Assembly (NCBI RefSeq): GCF_030687575.1
Contig: NZ_CP117439.1
Coordinates: forward strand, 496,001-560,000
Direction: 5' to 3'
DNA: 64,000 nucleotides
Source of the DNA: Pseudomonas sp. FP2309
Lineage (GTDB): Bacteria > Pseudomonadota > Gammaproteobacteria > Pseudomonadales > Pseudomonadaceae
Shown here: piece after piece, positions 18,538 through 26,880 of the stretch
How positions within the stretch are numbered: the first letter of the stretch is position 1
How the letters are laid out: each line of letters opens with the position of its first letter
Position numbers and translations under genes: made by a program
Notes under the pieces: generated by a model
The model's input: only the letters and a program-made list of their open reading frames with translations
What the model was told of the DNA's origin: nothing
Database searches by the model: none

Positions 18538-18824
18538 ATGAAGGGATAAAGGTCGTTTCGATTCTCGGAGAGGATTACTCGATCAAGGCGCCTGCAGGGG
18601 AAGACAAAACCCTGATGCACGCCGTGACCATGCTCAAGGCTTCCCTGGCCACCACCAAGAAAAAGTACCCGACCCTGATCGGTGACAAATTACTGGTGCT
18701 GGCGGCGCTGAACCTGTGCGCCGAGCAGATCGAAATGCAGCAGGCGCACCAAGAGGAACTCGACCGTTACCAAGAGCAAGTCAGCGCCACGGTCGAGGTG
18801 ATTTCCAAGGCGATCCAGCCTTAG
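18534..18824 (+). CDS. ZapA-like cell division protein
   Basis: 96 residues. The N-terminus KVVSILGEDYSIKAPAGEDK has the ZapA beta-strand pattern, followed by a long coiled coil with DKLLVLAALNLCAEQIEMQQ, equivalent to the RIAVMAALNI helix of ZapA. ZapA forms tetramers that cross-link FtsZ filaments at the division ring. The sequence is divergent from canonical Pseudomonas ZapA, so paralogue status is likely. It overlaps the coiled-coil gene by four bases upstream, and its stop overlaps the convergent acyl-CoA dehydrogenase stop by four bases, leaving no room for a terminator between them. Confidence 0.78.
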   Translation: MNEGIKVVSILGEDYSIKAPAGEDKTLMHAVTMLKASLATTKKKYPTLIGDKLLVLAALNLCAEQIEMQQAHQEELDRYQEQVSATVEVISKAIQP

Positions 18825-20623
18825 AACCACTCATCCTGCATGCCCAGGCACGTGTCATCGCGTGCCTGCAGAATTGCCAGTTCATGATGGCAGCCCGGTA
18901 CTTCCCAGGTCAGGAAGTAGCGGGCGGCCTGGAGCTTGCCTTTATAGAAGGCAGCATCCGCCGCATTGCCCCTGGCCAAGCCCTCTTCGGCGCGAATTGC
19001 CTGTTCCAGCCAGCGCCAGCCGATCACCGTATGCCCGAAAACCTTCAGGTACAGCGCCGAGTTCGCCAGGCTGCTGTTGACCTTGCCTTGGGCGAGATCC
19101 GTCAGCAGGCCCAGCGTGACCTGTTGCAGACGAGCGACCAGTTGTTCCAGTGGCTCTCTCAAGGCGGTGAGTGACGGATATTCGTGGGCGCGGGCGCCGG
19201 TTTCGGCAATCAGACGGATCAATTGCTTCAAGCCCGCGCCGCCGTTCTGCGCCAGCTTGCGCCCCAGCAAGTCCAGCGACTGGATACCGTGGGTGCCTTC
19301 ATGGATCGGGTTCAGCCGGTTATCGCGGTAGTACTGCTCCACCGGGTATTCGCGGGTGTAGCCGTGACCACCGAGGATCTGGATCGCCAACTCATTGGCC
19401 TTGAGGCAGAACTCCGACGGCCAGGATTTGACGATGGGCGTGAGCAGGTCCAGCAATTCGTGGGCCTGTTTGCGCTCGGTTTCGGTTTCCAGCGTGGTGG
19501 TGTCATCGAACAGCCGCGCGGCGTACAGGCCGAGGTCGAAGGCGCCTTCTACGTAGGCCTTTTGCGTGAGCAGCATGCGTTTGATATCCGCGTGCTGGAT
19601 GATCGATACCGGCGCGGTGCTCGGGTCTTTGCTGTCGGGCAGGCGACCTTGCGGGCGCTCGCGTGCATATTCCAGGGAATACAGATAGCCGGCGTAACCG
19701 AGCATCACGGCGCCCATGCCGACACCGATACGCGCTTCGTTCATCATCTGAAACATGCAGCTCAGGCCCTGATGCGGCTTGCCCACCAGATAGCCGACGC
19801 AGTTACCGTTATCGCCGAAATTCAGCGCCGTGGAGGTGGTGCCGCGCCAGCCCATCTTGTGAAACAGCCCCGCCAGCAGCACATCGTTGCGGGCGCCCAG
19901 GCTGCCGTCATCGTTGACCAGGAATTTGGGCACGATAAACAGCGAAATGCCCTTCACTCCCGCCGGTGCGTCCGGCAGTTTGGCCAGCACCATGTGCACG
20001 ATGTTTTCCGACAGCGGGTGATCGCCGCCGGAAATAAAGATCTTGTTGCCCTTGAGTCGGTAGCTGCCATCCGCCGCCGGTTCGGCGCGCGTGCGAATAT
20101 CCGAGAGCGACGAGCCCGCGTGGGGCTCGGTCAGGGCCATGGTGCCGAAGAAACGCCCCTCGATCATGGGTTGCAGAAAGCGTTGTTTCTGCTCCTCGGT
20201 GCCGAAGCTTTCAATGAGGTTGGCCGCGCCCATGGTCAGGAACGGATAGGACGTGGATGCCGCGTTGGCCGACTGAAAGTGCGCAAAGCACGCCTGGGAC
20301 AGCAAGGTCGGCAACTGCATGCCGCCGTCTTCGAAGCTGCGGGCGGCGTTGAGAAAGCCGGCTTCCAGAAACGCGTCCACCGCCGGTTTGACCTCCGGAA
20401 TCAGGATGGCCTTACCGTCTTCGTAGCGCGGTTCGTTTTCGTCGTTTTTGCGGTTATGGGGGGCGAAGTGTTTTTCGGCGATGCTGCGCGCGGTACTGAT
20501 GGCTGCATCGAAGGTTTCGCGGTTGTGCTCGGCAAATCGCTCACGCTGAGTCAGGCCCTCGGCATCGAGGACTTCGTACAGCTCGAAAGCCAGATTGCGG
20601 GAACTGAGCAGCGTCTCGGACAT
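18821..20623 (-). CDS. Acyl-CoA dehydrogenase (long, with C-terminal extension)
   Basis: 600-residue FAD enzyme catalysing the first oxidation of acyl-CoA beta-oxidation or a related catabolic thioester. Visible are the FAD/substrate motif MALTEPHAGSSLSDIRTRA, FISGGDHPLSENI, the flavin-binding QILGGHGYTREYPVEQYYRD, and NPIHEGTHGIQSLDLLGRK, which holds the probable catalytic glutamate. The N-terminal extension before residue 60 and the C-terminal helical domain after about 470 put it in the FadE5/AidB-like long subfamily found next to put genes and elsewhere in pseudomonads. Chain-length preference is unknown. It has its own gene on the minus strand, downstream of putA. Confidence 0.92.
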   Translation of the reverse strand: MSETLLSSRNLAFELYEVLDAEGLTQRERFAEHNRETFDAAISTARSIAEKHFAPHNRKNDENEPRYEDGKAILIPEVKPAVDAFLEAGFLNAARSFEDGGMQLPTLLSQACFAHFQSANAASTSYPFLTMGAANLIESFGTEEQKQRFLQPMIEGRFFGTMALTEPHAGSSLSDIRTRAEPAADGSYRLKGNKIFISGGDHPLSENIVHMVLAKLPDAPAGVKGISLFIVPKFLVNDDGSLGARNDVLLAGLFHKMGWRGTTSTALNFGDNGNCVGYLVGKPHQGLSCMFQMMNEARIGVGMGAVMLGYAGYLYSLEYARERPQGRLPDSKDPSTAPVSIIQHADIKRMLLTQKAYVEGAFDLGLYAARLFDDTTTLETETERKQAHELLDLLTPIVKSWPSEFCLKANELAIQILGGHGYTREYPVEQYYRDNRLNPIHEGTHGIQSLDLLGRKLAQNGGAGLKQLIRLIAETGARAHEYPSLTALREPLEQLVARLQQVTLGLLTDLAQGKVNSSLANSALYLKVFGHTVIGWRWLEQAIRAEEGLARGNAADAAFYKGKLQAARYFLTWEVPGCHHELAILQARDDTCLGMQDEWF

Positions 20624-20708
20624 GGCGGATTACCTTTTGAGGAGTATGCCGCAGTCTAGGAAGGCTTATAAAAATGGGGAAGGAAGATAGATGGGGGTGA
20701 TGGGGCGG

Positions 20709-20759
20709 CACAAGCTGCAAGCTGCAAGTAAGAGCATGTGCTTTCACTTGCAGCTTGTG
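20709..20759. repeat. Intergenic AAGCTGCAAG palindrome after putA
   Basis: CACAAGCTGCAAG at 20709-20721 pairs perfectly with CTTGCAGCTTGTG at 20747-20759. An internal copy (AGCTGCAAGT/ACTTGCAGCT, 20720-20755) gives an alternative stem. It sits just beyond the putA stop and shares an 11-base core with the element after rlmJ, so it belongs to a dispersed family and may act as a terminator. Confidence 0.65.
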
Positions 20760-20777
20760 GCTTAAACCTTACTGCTG

Positions 20778-23700
20778 TTAACCAATGGTCATCAGGCTGG
20801 CATTACCACCCGCAGCAGCAGTGTTAACGCTCAACGCGCGCTCGATCACCAGGCGCTCCAGCGCAATCGCCGTTTCGCCCTGGGACAAACCATGCACGCC
20901 GACAATCGCACCGCCACGCTGGGCCACTTGTTTGCACACCGCACGCAGTTGGTCGGAGTCGCCGTGGTGCAAGACCGCGTCGAAGACCACCTCGTCTTTG
21001 CTCCAGTCGGCCACGCGTTGGATCTTCGCCTGAATTTCCTTCGGCAGGCGTAGGAACAGGGCCTTGGTCAGGTCGGTTTCCGGCCATACCGCCGAGCCAC
21101 CCACCGCCAATACTGCGGCCAGTTGAGTCAACAGGTCGCCTTCCACGTCCGCCAGGCACAGCACGTGCTCGCGGGGCAGGATGGCGTAGCTGTTGCGCTC
21201 GCCGGTCGGGCCGGCCAGTTGGCGGGTGATCCCGCTTTGCGATTGTGCGGCGAACTGGCTGCACAGCGCGCTCAGTTCGCTGAACTTATTGCTGTCGGCC
21301 CAGGTTTTGAGGGCGGTCAGCGGTTGGCTCATGGCATCGCGCAGACGTACATCCGGTGCCGCCAGTTTGTCGCCACGTACGAAGGATTGCTCAATCGCAT
21401 CGGTAGGACGGGTCGACAGCAGGCGGTACAGGTACAGCGGGCCACCGGCCTTCGGACCGGTACCCGACAGGCCTTCGCCGCCGAACGGCTGCACGCCAAC
21501 CACGGCACCGACGATGTTGCGGTTCACATAGACGTTACCGGCGTTGACGTTGTCGATCACCTTGGCAATGGTCTCGTCGATGCGGGTGTGCACGCCCAGG
21601 GTCAGGCCGTAGCCGGACGCATTGATCTGGCCGATCAGTTGGTCGATCTCTTTGCGCTTGTAACGCACCACGTGCAGGACGGGGCCGAAGATTTCACGTT
21701 GCAGCTCGTCGAAGCTTTCCAGTTCGATCAGGGTTGGCATTACGAAAGTGCCGCGCTTGATCTCTTCACCGTCGGCGATGGCCACCTGATACACATTGCG
21801 GCCTTTGTCGCGCATGGCCTGGATGTGTTTCTCGATACCGGCCTTGGCTTCGGCGTCGATCACCGGGCCGATGTCCACCGACAGGCGTTCCGGATTGCCC
21901 AGGCGGCATTCAGCCATGGCGCCCTTGAGCATTTCGATGACACGGTCTGCCGAATCTTCCTGCAGGCACAGTACGCGCAAGGCCGAGCACCGTTGGCCGG
22001 CGCTGTCGAAGGCCGAGGACACCACGTCGATCACCACTTGTTCGGTGAGTGCCGAGGAGTCGACGATCATTGCGTTCTGGCCACCGGTTTCGGCGATCAG
22101 CGGGATCGGACGACCCTGGGCATCCAGGCGACCGGCGACATTGCGTTGCAGCAGGCGCGCCACTTCGGTGGAACCGGTGAACATCACGCCTTTGACGCGA
22201 TCATCACCCACCAGACGGGCGCCTACGGTCTCGCCTTGGCCTGGCAGCAGTTGCAGCACGCCTTCGGGAATACCGGCTTCCAGCAGGATGCGCACGGCCT
22301 GTGCCGCGACCAGTGGGGTTTGCTCGGCGGGCTTGGCCAATACCGGGTTGCCGGCCGCCAGCGCAGCAGCGACTTGGCCGCTGAAAATCGCCAATGGGAA
22401 GTTCCACGGGCTGATGCAGACCACCGGGCCCAGAGGGCGGTGGGCATCGTTGGTGAAATCGTTGCGGGCCTGCACGGCGTAGTAGCGCAGGAAGTCCACG
22501 GCTTCACGCACTTCGGCGATAGCGTTGGCGAAGGTCTTGCCGGCTTCGCGAGCCAGCAGGCCCATCAGCGGCTGAATTTCGCCTTCCATCAGGTCGGCGG
22601 CGCGCTCCAGGATCGCAGCGCGCTCGGCGGGCGGTGTGGCCTGCCAGATCGGGCCTGCGTTAATCGCGCATTGGATTGCGTTGTCGACGTCTTCGACGGT
22701 GGCTTCTTGAACCTGACCGACCATGTCGCGCAGGTCGGACGGGTTCAGCACCGGTGCCGCCGCTTGTTCGCTGGCGGCGCAACCGAGCATCGGTGCGGCT
22801 TTCCAGTTGTTGTGAGCGGTGGCCAGCAGGGCACAGGACAGCGATGCCAAACGGTGTTCGTTGGCCAGGTCGATACCGGCCGAGTTGGCGCGATCGCTGC
22901 CATACAGGTCACGCGGCAATGGAATACGCGGGTGCGGCAAGCCGAAGCCGCCTTCCTGCGTGGCCATTTGCTCGATGCTGGCTACTGGATCGGCCACCAG
23001 CTCCTGGATGGAGATGGATTGGTCGGCGATGCGGTTGACGAACGAGGTGTTGGCGCCGTTTTCCAGCAGGCGACGCACCAGATAAGCCAGCAGTGTTTCG
23101 TGGGTGCCGACGGGTGCATACACGCGGCACGGACGGTTCAACTTGCCTTCGGAGACCTTGCCTACAACCTGCTCGTACAGCGGTTCACCCATGCCGTGCA
23201 GGCATTGGAACTCGTACTGGCCGGGGTAATAGTTCTGACCGGCGATATGGTAGATCGCCGACAAGGTATGGGCGTTGTGCGTAGCGAACTGCGGGTAGAT
23301 GACTTCCGGCACCGACAGCAGTTTTCTAGCACACGCAATGTAAGAAACGTCGGTGTACACCTTGCGGGTGTAGACCGGGTAGCCTTCCAGGCCTTCGACC
23401 TGGGCGCGCTTGATCTCGCTGTCCCAGTACGCGCCTTTTACCAGGCGGATCATCAGGCGGTGGCGGCTGCGGCGTGCCAGGTCGATCACGTAGTCGATCA
23501 CATACGGGCAACGCTTCTGGTACGCCTGGATCACAAAGCCGATACCGTTCCAGCCGGTCAGTTGCGGTTCGAAGCACAGGCGTTCGAGCAGATCGAGGGA
23601 CAGCTCCAGGCGGTCGGCCTCTTCGGCGTCGATGTTCAAGCCGATGTCGTATTGCTTGGCCAGCAGCGTCAGGGACAGCAGGCGCGGGTACAGCTCGTCC

Positions 23701-24731
23701 ATCACACGTTCGTACTGTGCACGGCTGTAACGCGGGTGCAAGGCCGACAGCTTGATGGAAATGCCCGGGCCTTCATAAATCCCACGGCCGTGGGAGGCCT
23801 TGCCGATGGAGTGAATGGCTTGTTCGTACGAGGCCAGGTACTTCTGGGCGTCGTGTTCGGTAAGTGCGGCTTCACCGAGCATGTCGTAGGAATAGCGGAA
23901 GCCTTTGGCTTCGAACTTGCTCGCGTTGGCCAGGGCTTCGGCAATGGTTTCGCCGGTGACGAACTGCTCACCCATCAGGCGCATGGCCATGTCGACGCCC
24001 TTGCGGATCATCGGCTCGCCGCTCTTGCCGATGATACGGCTCAGGGACGAGGTCAGGCCTGCCTCGTTATGGGTGGCGACCAGTTTGCCGGTCAGCAACA
24101 ACCCCCAGGTGGCGGCGTTAACGAACAGCGACGGGCTGTTGCCCAGGTGCGGGTGCCAGTTGCCGGTGCTGATCTTGTCGCGGATCAGTGCGTCACGGGT
24201 GCCCTTGTCCGGGATGCGCAGCAGCGCTTCGGCCAGGCACATCAGCGCCACGCCTTCCTGGGACGACAGGGAAAATTCCTGCAGCAGGCCCTGAACAATA
24301 CCGGCACGGCCGCCAGCGCTCTTCTGATTGCGCAGCTTTTCGGCAATCGAGGCGGCCAGCTTGTTGGTCGCTTCGGCCATCGGGGCTGGAAGGCGGGCCA
24401 GTTCGATCAGCATCGGCACCACTTCCGGCTCAGGGCGGCGGTAAGCGGCGGTGATCGAAGCGCGCAGAACCGATTGCGGCAGGATGCTCTCGGCGAACTC
24501 AAGGAAGCATTGGTGCGCGTGGTCGGTCTGGACCTCGCCTGCATCATCGGCATCCTTGCTGCTCAAGCCATTGAGCTCGGCCAGGGTTGCGCCACCCTCG
24601 AGTTTCTCCAGGTAATTGAAAATCGCCTGCTTGATCAGCCAGTGCGGCGTGCGATCAATGGAGGTCGCGGCGGCCTTGAGGCGTTCGCGGGTCGGGTCGT
24701 CGAGTTTGACCCCAAGGGTGGTCGTCGCCAT
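20778..24731 (-). CDS. putA: Trifunctional PutA: proline dehydrogenase, P5C dehydrogenase and put repressor
   Basis: 1317 residues, the usual length for trifunctional PutA. Residues 1-50 are a ribbon-helix-helix DNA-binding domain (MATTTLGVKLDDPTRERLKA). About 250-620 is the FAD proline dehydrogenase barrel (GPGISIKLSALHPRY, RLVKGAYWDSEIKRAQVEGL). About 650-1110 is the NAD-dependent P5C dehydrogenase (ISPWNFPLAIFSGQVAAALA, FTGSTEVA, catalytic Cys in SAGQRCSALR). A C-terminal conserved domain ends the protein. It oxidises proline to glutamate and, when substrate-free, represses put genes. I chose the ATG of MATTTL, with GAGGA about nine bases upstream. It is divergent from putP across a region with five operator-like sites. 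Confidence 0.98.
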   Translation of the reverse strand: MATTTLGVKLDDPTRERLKAAATSIDRTPHWLIKQAIFNYLEKLEGGATLAELNGLSSKDADDAGEVQTDHAHQCFLEFAESILPQSVLRASITAAYRRPEPEVVPMLIELARLPAPMAEATNKLAASIAEKLRNQKSAGGRAGIVQGLLQEFSLSSQEGVALMCLAEALLRIPDKGTRDALIRDKISTGNWHPHLGNSPSLFVNAATWGLLLTGKLVATHNEAGLTSSLSRIIGKSGEPMIRKGVDMAMRLMGEQFVTGETIAEALANASKFEAKGFRYSYDMLGEAALTEHDAQKYLASYEQAIHSIGKASHGRGIYEGPGISIKLSALHPRYSRAQYERVMDELYPRLLSLTLLAKQYDIGLNIDAEEADRLELSLDLLERLCFEPQLTGWNGIGFVIQAYQKRCPYVIDYVIDLARRSRHRLMIRLVKGAYWDSEIKRAQVEGLEGYPVYTRKVYTDVSYIACARKLLSVPEVIYPQFATHNAHTLSAIYHIAGQNYYPGQYEFQCLHGMGEPLYEQVVGKVSEGKLNRPCRVYAPVGTHETLLAYLVRRLLENGANTSFVNRIADQSISIQELVADPVASIEQMATQEGGFGLPHPRIPLPRDLYGSDRANSAGIDLANEHRLASLSCALLATAHNNWKAAPMLGCAASEQAAAPVLNPSDLRDMVGQVQEATVEDVDNAIQCAINAGPIWQATPPAERAAILERAADLMEGEIQPLMGLLAREAGKTFANAIAEVREAVDFLRYYAVQARNDFTNDAHRPLGPVVCISPWNFPLAIFSGQVAAALAAGNPVLAKPAEQTPLVAAQAVRILLEAGIPEGVLQLLPGQGETVGARLVGDDRVKGVMFTGSTEVARLLQRNVAGRLDAQGRPIPLIAETGGQNAMIVDSSALTEQVVIDVVSSAFDSAGQRCSALRVLCLQEDSADRVIEMLKGAMAECRLGNPERLSVDIGPVIDAEAKAGIEKHIQAMRDKGRNVYQVAIADGEEIKRGTFVMPTLIELESFDELQREIFGPVLHVVRYKRKEIDQLIGQINASGYGLTLGVHTRIDETIAKVIDNVNAGNVYVNRNIVGAVVGVQPFGGEGLSGTGPKAGGPLYLYRLLSTRPTDAIEQSFVRGDKLAAPDVRLRDAMSQPLTALKTWADSNKFSELSALCSQFAAQSQSGITRQLAGPTGERNSYAILPREHVLCLADVEGDLLTQLAAVLAVGGSAVWPETDLTKALFLRLPKEIQAKIQRVADWSKDEVVFDAVLHHGDSDQLRAVCKQVAQRGGAIVGVHGLSQGETAIALERLVIERALSVNTAAAGGNASLMTIG

Positions 24732-25193
24732 TTTCTTATCCTCATGGGTGCCACTACCGAGTGGCATTAGCTGGCGGCAAGATTAGCCGCGCTCATGAGG
24801 AGGTGCAACCGGGTGCAACCCTTTTTATCCATGAAATTTTCGATGGATGCCGCGAAAAAATTGAGCCTTCAGCGGATAGCGCTTTCTCTTGGTGCGTTTG
24901 CTTCTGAGATCTGCTGTTCTTGCTCCGAAAAGGAGCAAAAAAGCGGTGTTTGGCGGAATTTACGCTTGGGTGCAACTTATTCCCAAGAAACTGGTTGCAC
25001 CTTATTTGCTTTGTTGAATAGCATTCGCGACCAAGGTGCAACCAACGTGAAAGCGGGGTTCATCGGCTGACGGCTTTCCTGGGGAAACGTCAGTCATAAA
25101 TGCGCGGCACACAGCTACGTTTACTCACTGATCCAGTGGGTGGCCGTCTGACAGACCGCCGCTACATAAAAACAAAGCCAGGGCGTCACTCTT
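24732..25193. promoter_or_regulatory. putA-putP divergent control region with five PutA operator-like sites
   Basis: E. coli PutA recognises GTTGCA. Here this hexamer, or its complement TGCAAC, occurs five times: 24804-24809, 24814-24819, 24971-24976, 24994-24999 and 25037-25042, mostly inside GGTGCAACC or GGTTGCACC. The first two are spaced exactly ten bases apart near putA; the other three cluster 60-75 bases long nearer putP. E. coli also has five sites in its put region. No credible gene is seen in these 462 bases; short open frames across them are atypical. The repression role is inferred from the E. coli system and the RHH domain of this PutA. Confidence 0.8.
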
Positions 25194-26678
25194 ATGAGCG
25201 TAAGTAATCCAACCTTGATCACGTTCGTGATCTACATCGCAGCAATGGTGCTGATCGGCTTGATGGCCTATCGCTCCACCAACAACCTTTCCGATTACAT
25301 CCTGGGCGGTCGCAGCCTCGGTAGCGTGGTGACTGCATTGTCCGCCGGCGCTTCCGACATGAGCGGCTGGTTGTTGATGGGTTTGCCGGGCGCGATCTAC
25401 ATGTCCGGCCTGTCGGAAAGCTGGATCGCCATCGGCCTGATCGTCGGTGCGTACCTCAACTGGTTGTTCGTGGCCGGTCGCCTGCGGGTGCAGACCGAAC
25501 ACAACGGCGACGCCCTGACGCTGCCGGATTACTTTTCCAGCCGTTTCGAAGATAAAAGCGGCCTGCTGCGGATCATCTCTGCGGTCGTGATCCTGGTGTT
25601 CTTCACCATCTACTGCGCCTCCGGCATCGTGGCCGGCGCCCGCTTGTTCGAAAGCACCTTCGGCATGTCCTACGAGACTGCGCTGTGGGCCGGTGCTGCG
25701 GCGACGATTGCCTACACCTTTATCGGTGGTTTCCTGGCCGTGAGCTGGACCGACACCGTGCAAGCCACGCTGATGATCTTCGCCTTGATTCTCACGCCGA
25801 TCATCGTGCTGTTGGCCACCGGTGGCGTCGACACGACTTTCCTGGCCATTGAAGCCAAGGACCCGACCAACTTCGACATGCTCAAAAACACCACTTTCAT
25901 CGGCGTGATTTCGCTGATGGGCTGGGGCCTGGGCTACTTCGGCCAACCCCATATCCTCGCGCGTTTCATGGCGGCGGATTCGGTGAAGTCGATCGCCAAG
26001 GCGCGTCGCATCTCCATGACCTGGATGATTCTGTGCCTGGGCGGCACCGTGGCCGTGGGCTTCTTCGGTATTGCCTACTTCTCGGCGCACCCGGAACTGG
26101 CAGGTCCTGTGACCGAGAACCCGGAGCGCGTGTTTATCGAACTGGCAAAAATCCTGTTCAACCCATGGGTTGCCGGGGTTCTGCTGTCTGCCATTCTCGC
26201 AGCCGTCATGAGCACTCTGAGCTGCCAACTGTTGGTGTGCTCCAGCGCCCTGACCGAAGACTTCTACAAAACCTTCCTGCGCAAGAACGCTTCCCAGGTT
26301 GAGCTGGTCTGGGTCGGCCGTGCCATGGTGCTGTTGGTGGCATTGATTGCCATCGCCATGGCCGCCAACCCGGAAAACCGCGTGTTGGGTCTGGTCAGCT
26401 ACGCCTGGGCCGGTTTCGGCGCGGCGTTCGGGCCTGTGGTACTGATCTCGGTGATCTGGAAGCACATGACCCGCAACGGCGCACTGGCCGGCATCCTGGT
26501 CGGTGCAACCACCGTGATCGTGTGGAAGCACTTCTCGCTGTTGGGTCTGTACGAAATCATCCCAGGCTTCATCTTCGCCAGCCTGGCGATCTACTTCGTG
26601 AGCAAGATGGGCGCACCTACGGCCGGTATGGTCGAGCGCTTTGATGCTGCGGAAAAAGACTACAACCTCAATAAGTAA
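25194..26678 (+). CDS. putP: Sodium/proline symporter PutP
   Basis: 494-residue inner-membrane sodium:solute symporter with the usual thirteen spans. Recognisable blocks are the N-terminal SDYILGGRSLGSVVTALSAG with the sodium-site ASDMSGWLLMGLPGA, then AYTFIGGFLAVSWTDTVQAT, FGQPHILARFMA and VSYAWAGFGAAFGPVVL. It imports proline for PutA to degrade. AGGG about ten bases before the ATG is the ribosome-binding site. It is transcribed away from putA and ends at a strong terminator. Confidence 0.98.
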   Translation: MSVSNPTLITFVIYIAAMVLIGLMAYRSTNNLSDYILGGRSLGSVVTALSAGASDMSGWLLMGLPGAIYMSGLSESWIAIGLIVGAYLNWLFVAGRLRVQTEHNGDALTLPDYFSSRFEDKSGLLRIISAVVILVFFTIYCASGIVAGARLFESTFGMSYETALWAGAAATIAYTFIGGFLAVSWTDTVQATLMIFALILTPIIVLLATGGVDTTFLAIEAKDPTNFDMLKNTTFIGVISLMGWGLGYFGQPHILARFMAADSVKSIAKARRISMTWMILCLGGTVAVGFFGIAYFSAHPELAGPVTENPERVFIELAKILFNPWVAGVLLSAILAAVMSTLSCQLLVCSSALTEDFYKTFLRKNASQVELVWVGRAMVLLVALIAIAMAANPENRVLGLVSYAWAGFGAAFGPVVLISVIWKHMTRNGALAGILVGATTVIVWKHFSLLGLYEIIPGFIFASLAIYFVSKMGAPTAGMVERFDAAEKDYNLNK

Positions 26679-26715
26679 TTCGCCGGGCGCTAAGCGCCTG
26701 CTGAGTTGAAAAAGG

Positions 26716-26746
26716 CCCGCGTCCTACGGATGGCGGGTTTTTTTTT
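26716..26746 (+). terminator. Intrinsic terminator of putP
   Basis: CCCGC (26716-26720) pairs with GCGGG (26733-26737), followed at once by nine T residues. It lies about 38 bases after the putP stop. Confidence 0.85.
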
Positions 26747-26880
26747 GCGTGTTATTTGCGGCGGCTTGAGGAAGATTCAGACATCCGCGTGTAGGGCTTT
26801 ACTGATTTGTTTGGGGCGCGTCCAGCAACGCTGAACCCTGGTGCAGAATCCGCCGCCCACCCCCTGCAGAGAAACACCGG

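Noticed and set aside
21123..24770. A very long open frame on the plus strand opposite putA, over 1200 codons
   Set aside because: It is the antisense frame of a high-GC coding gene; composition is biased (Gln, His, Ala, Val) and it has no domain pattern, while putA on the other strand is complete.
24795..25070. Short open frames on both strands across the putA-putP gap
   Set aside because: They overlap all five operator-like sites and have atypical AT-rich composition for this genome.
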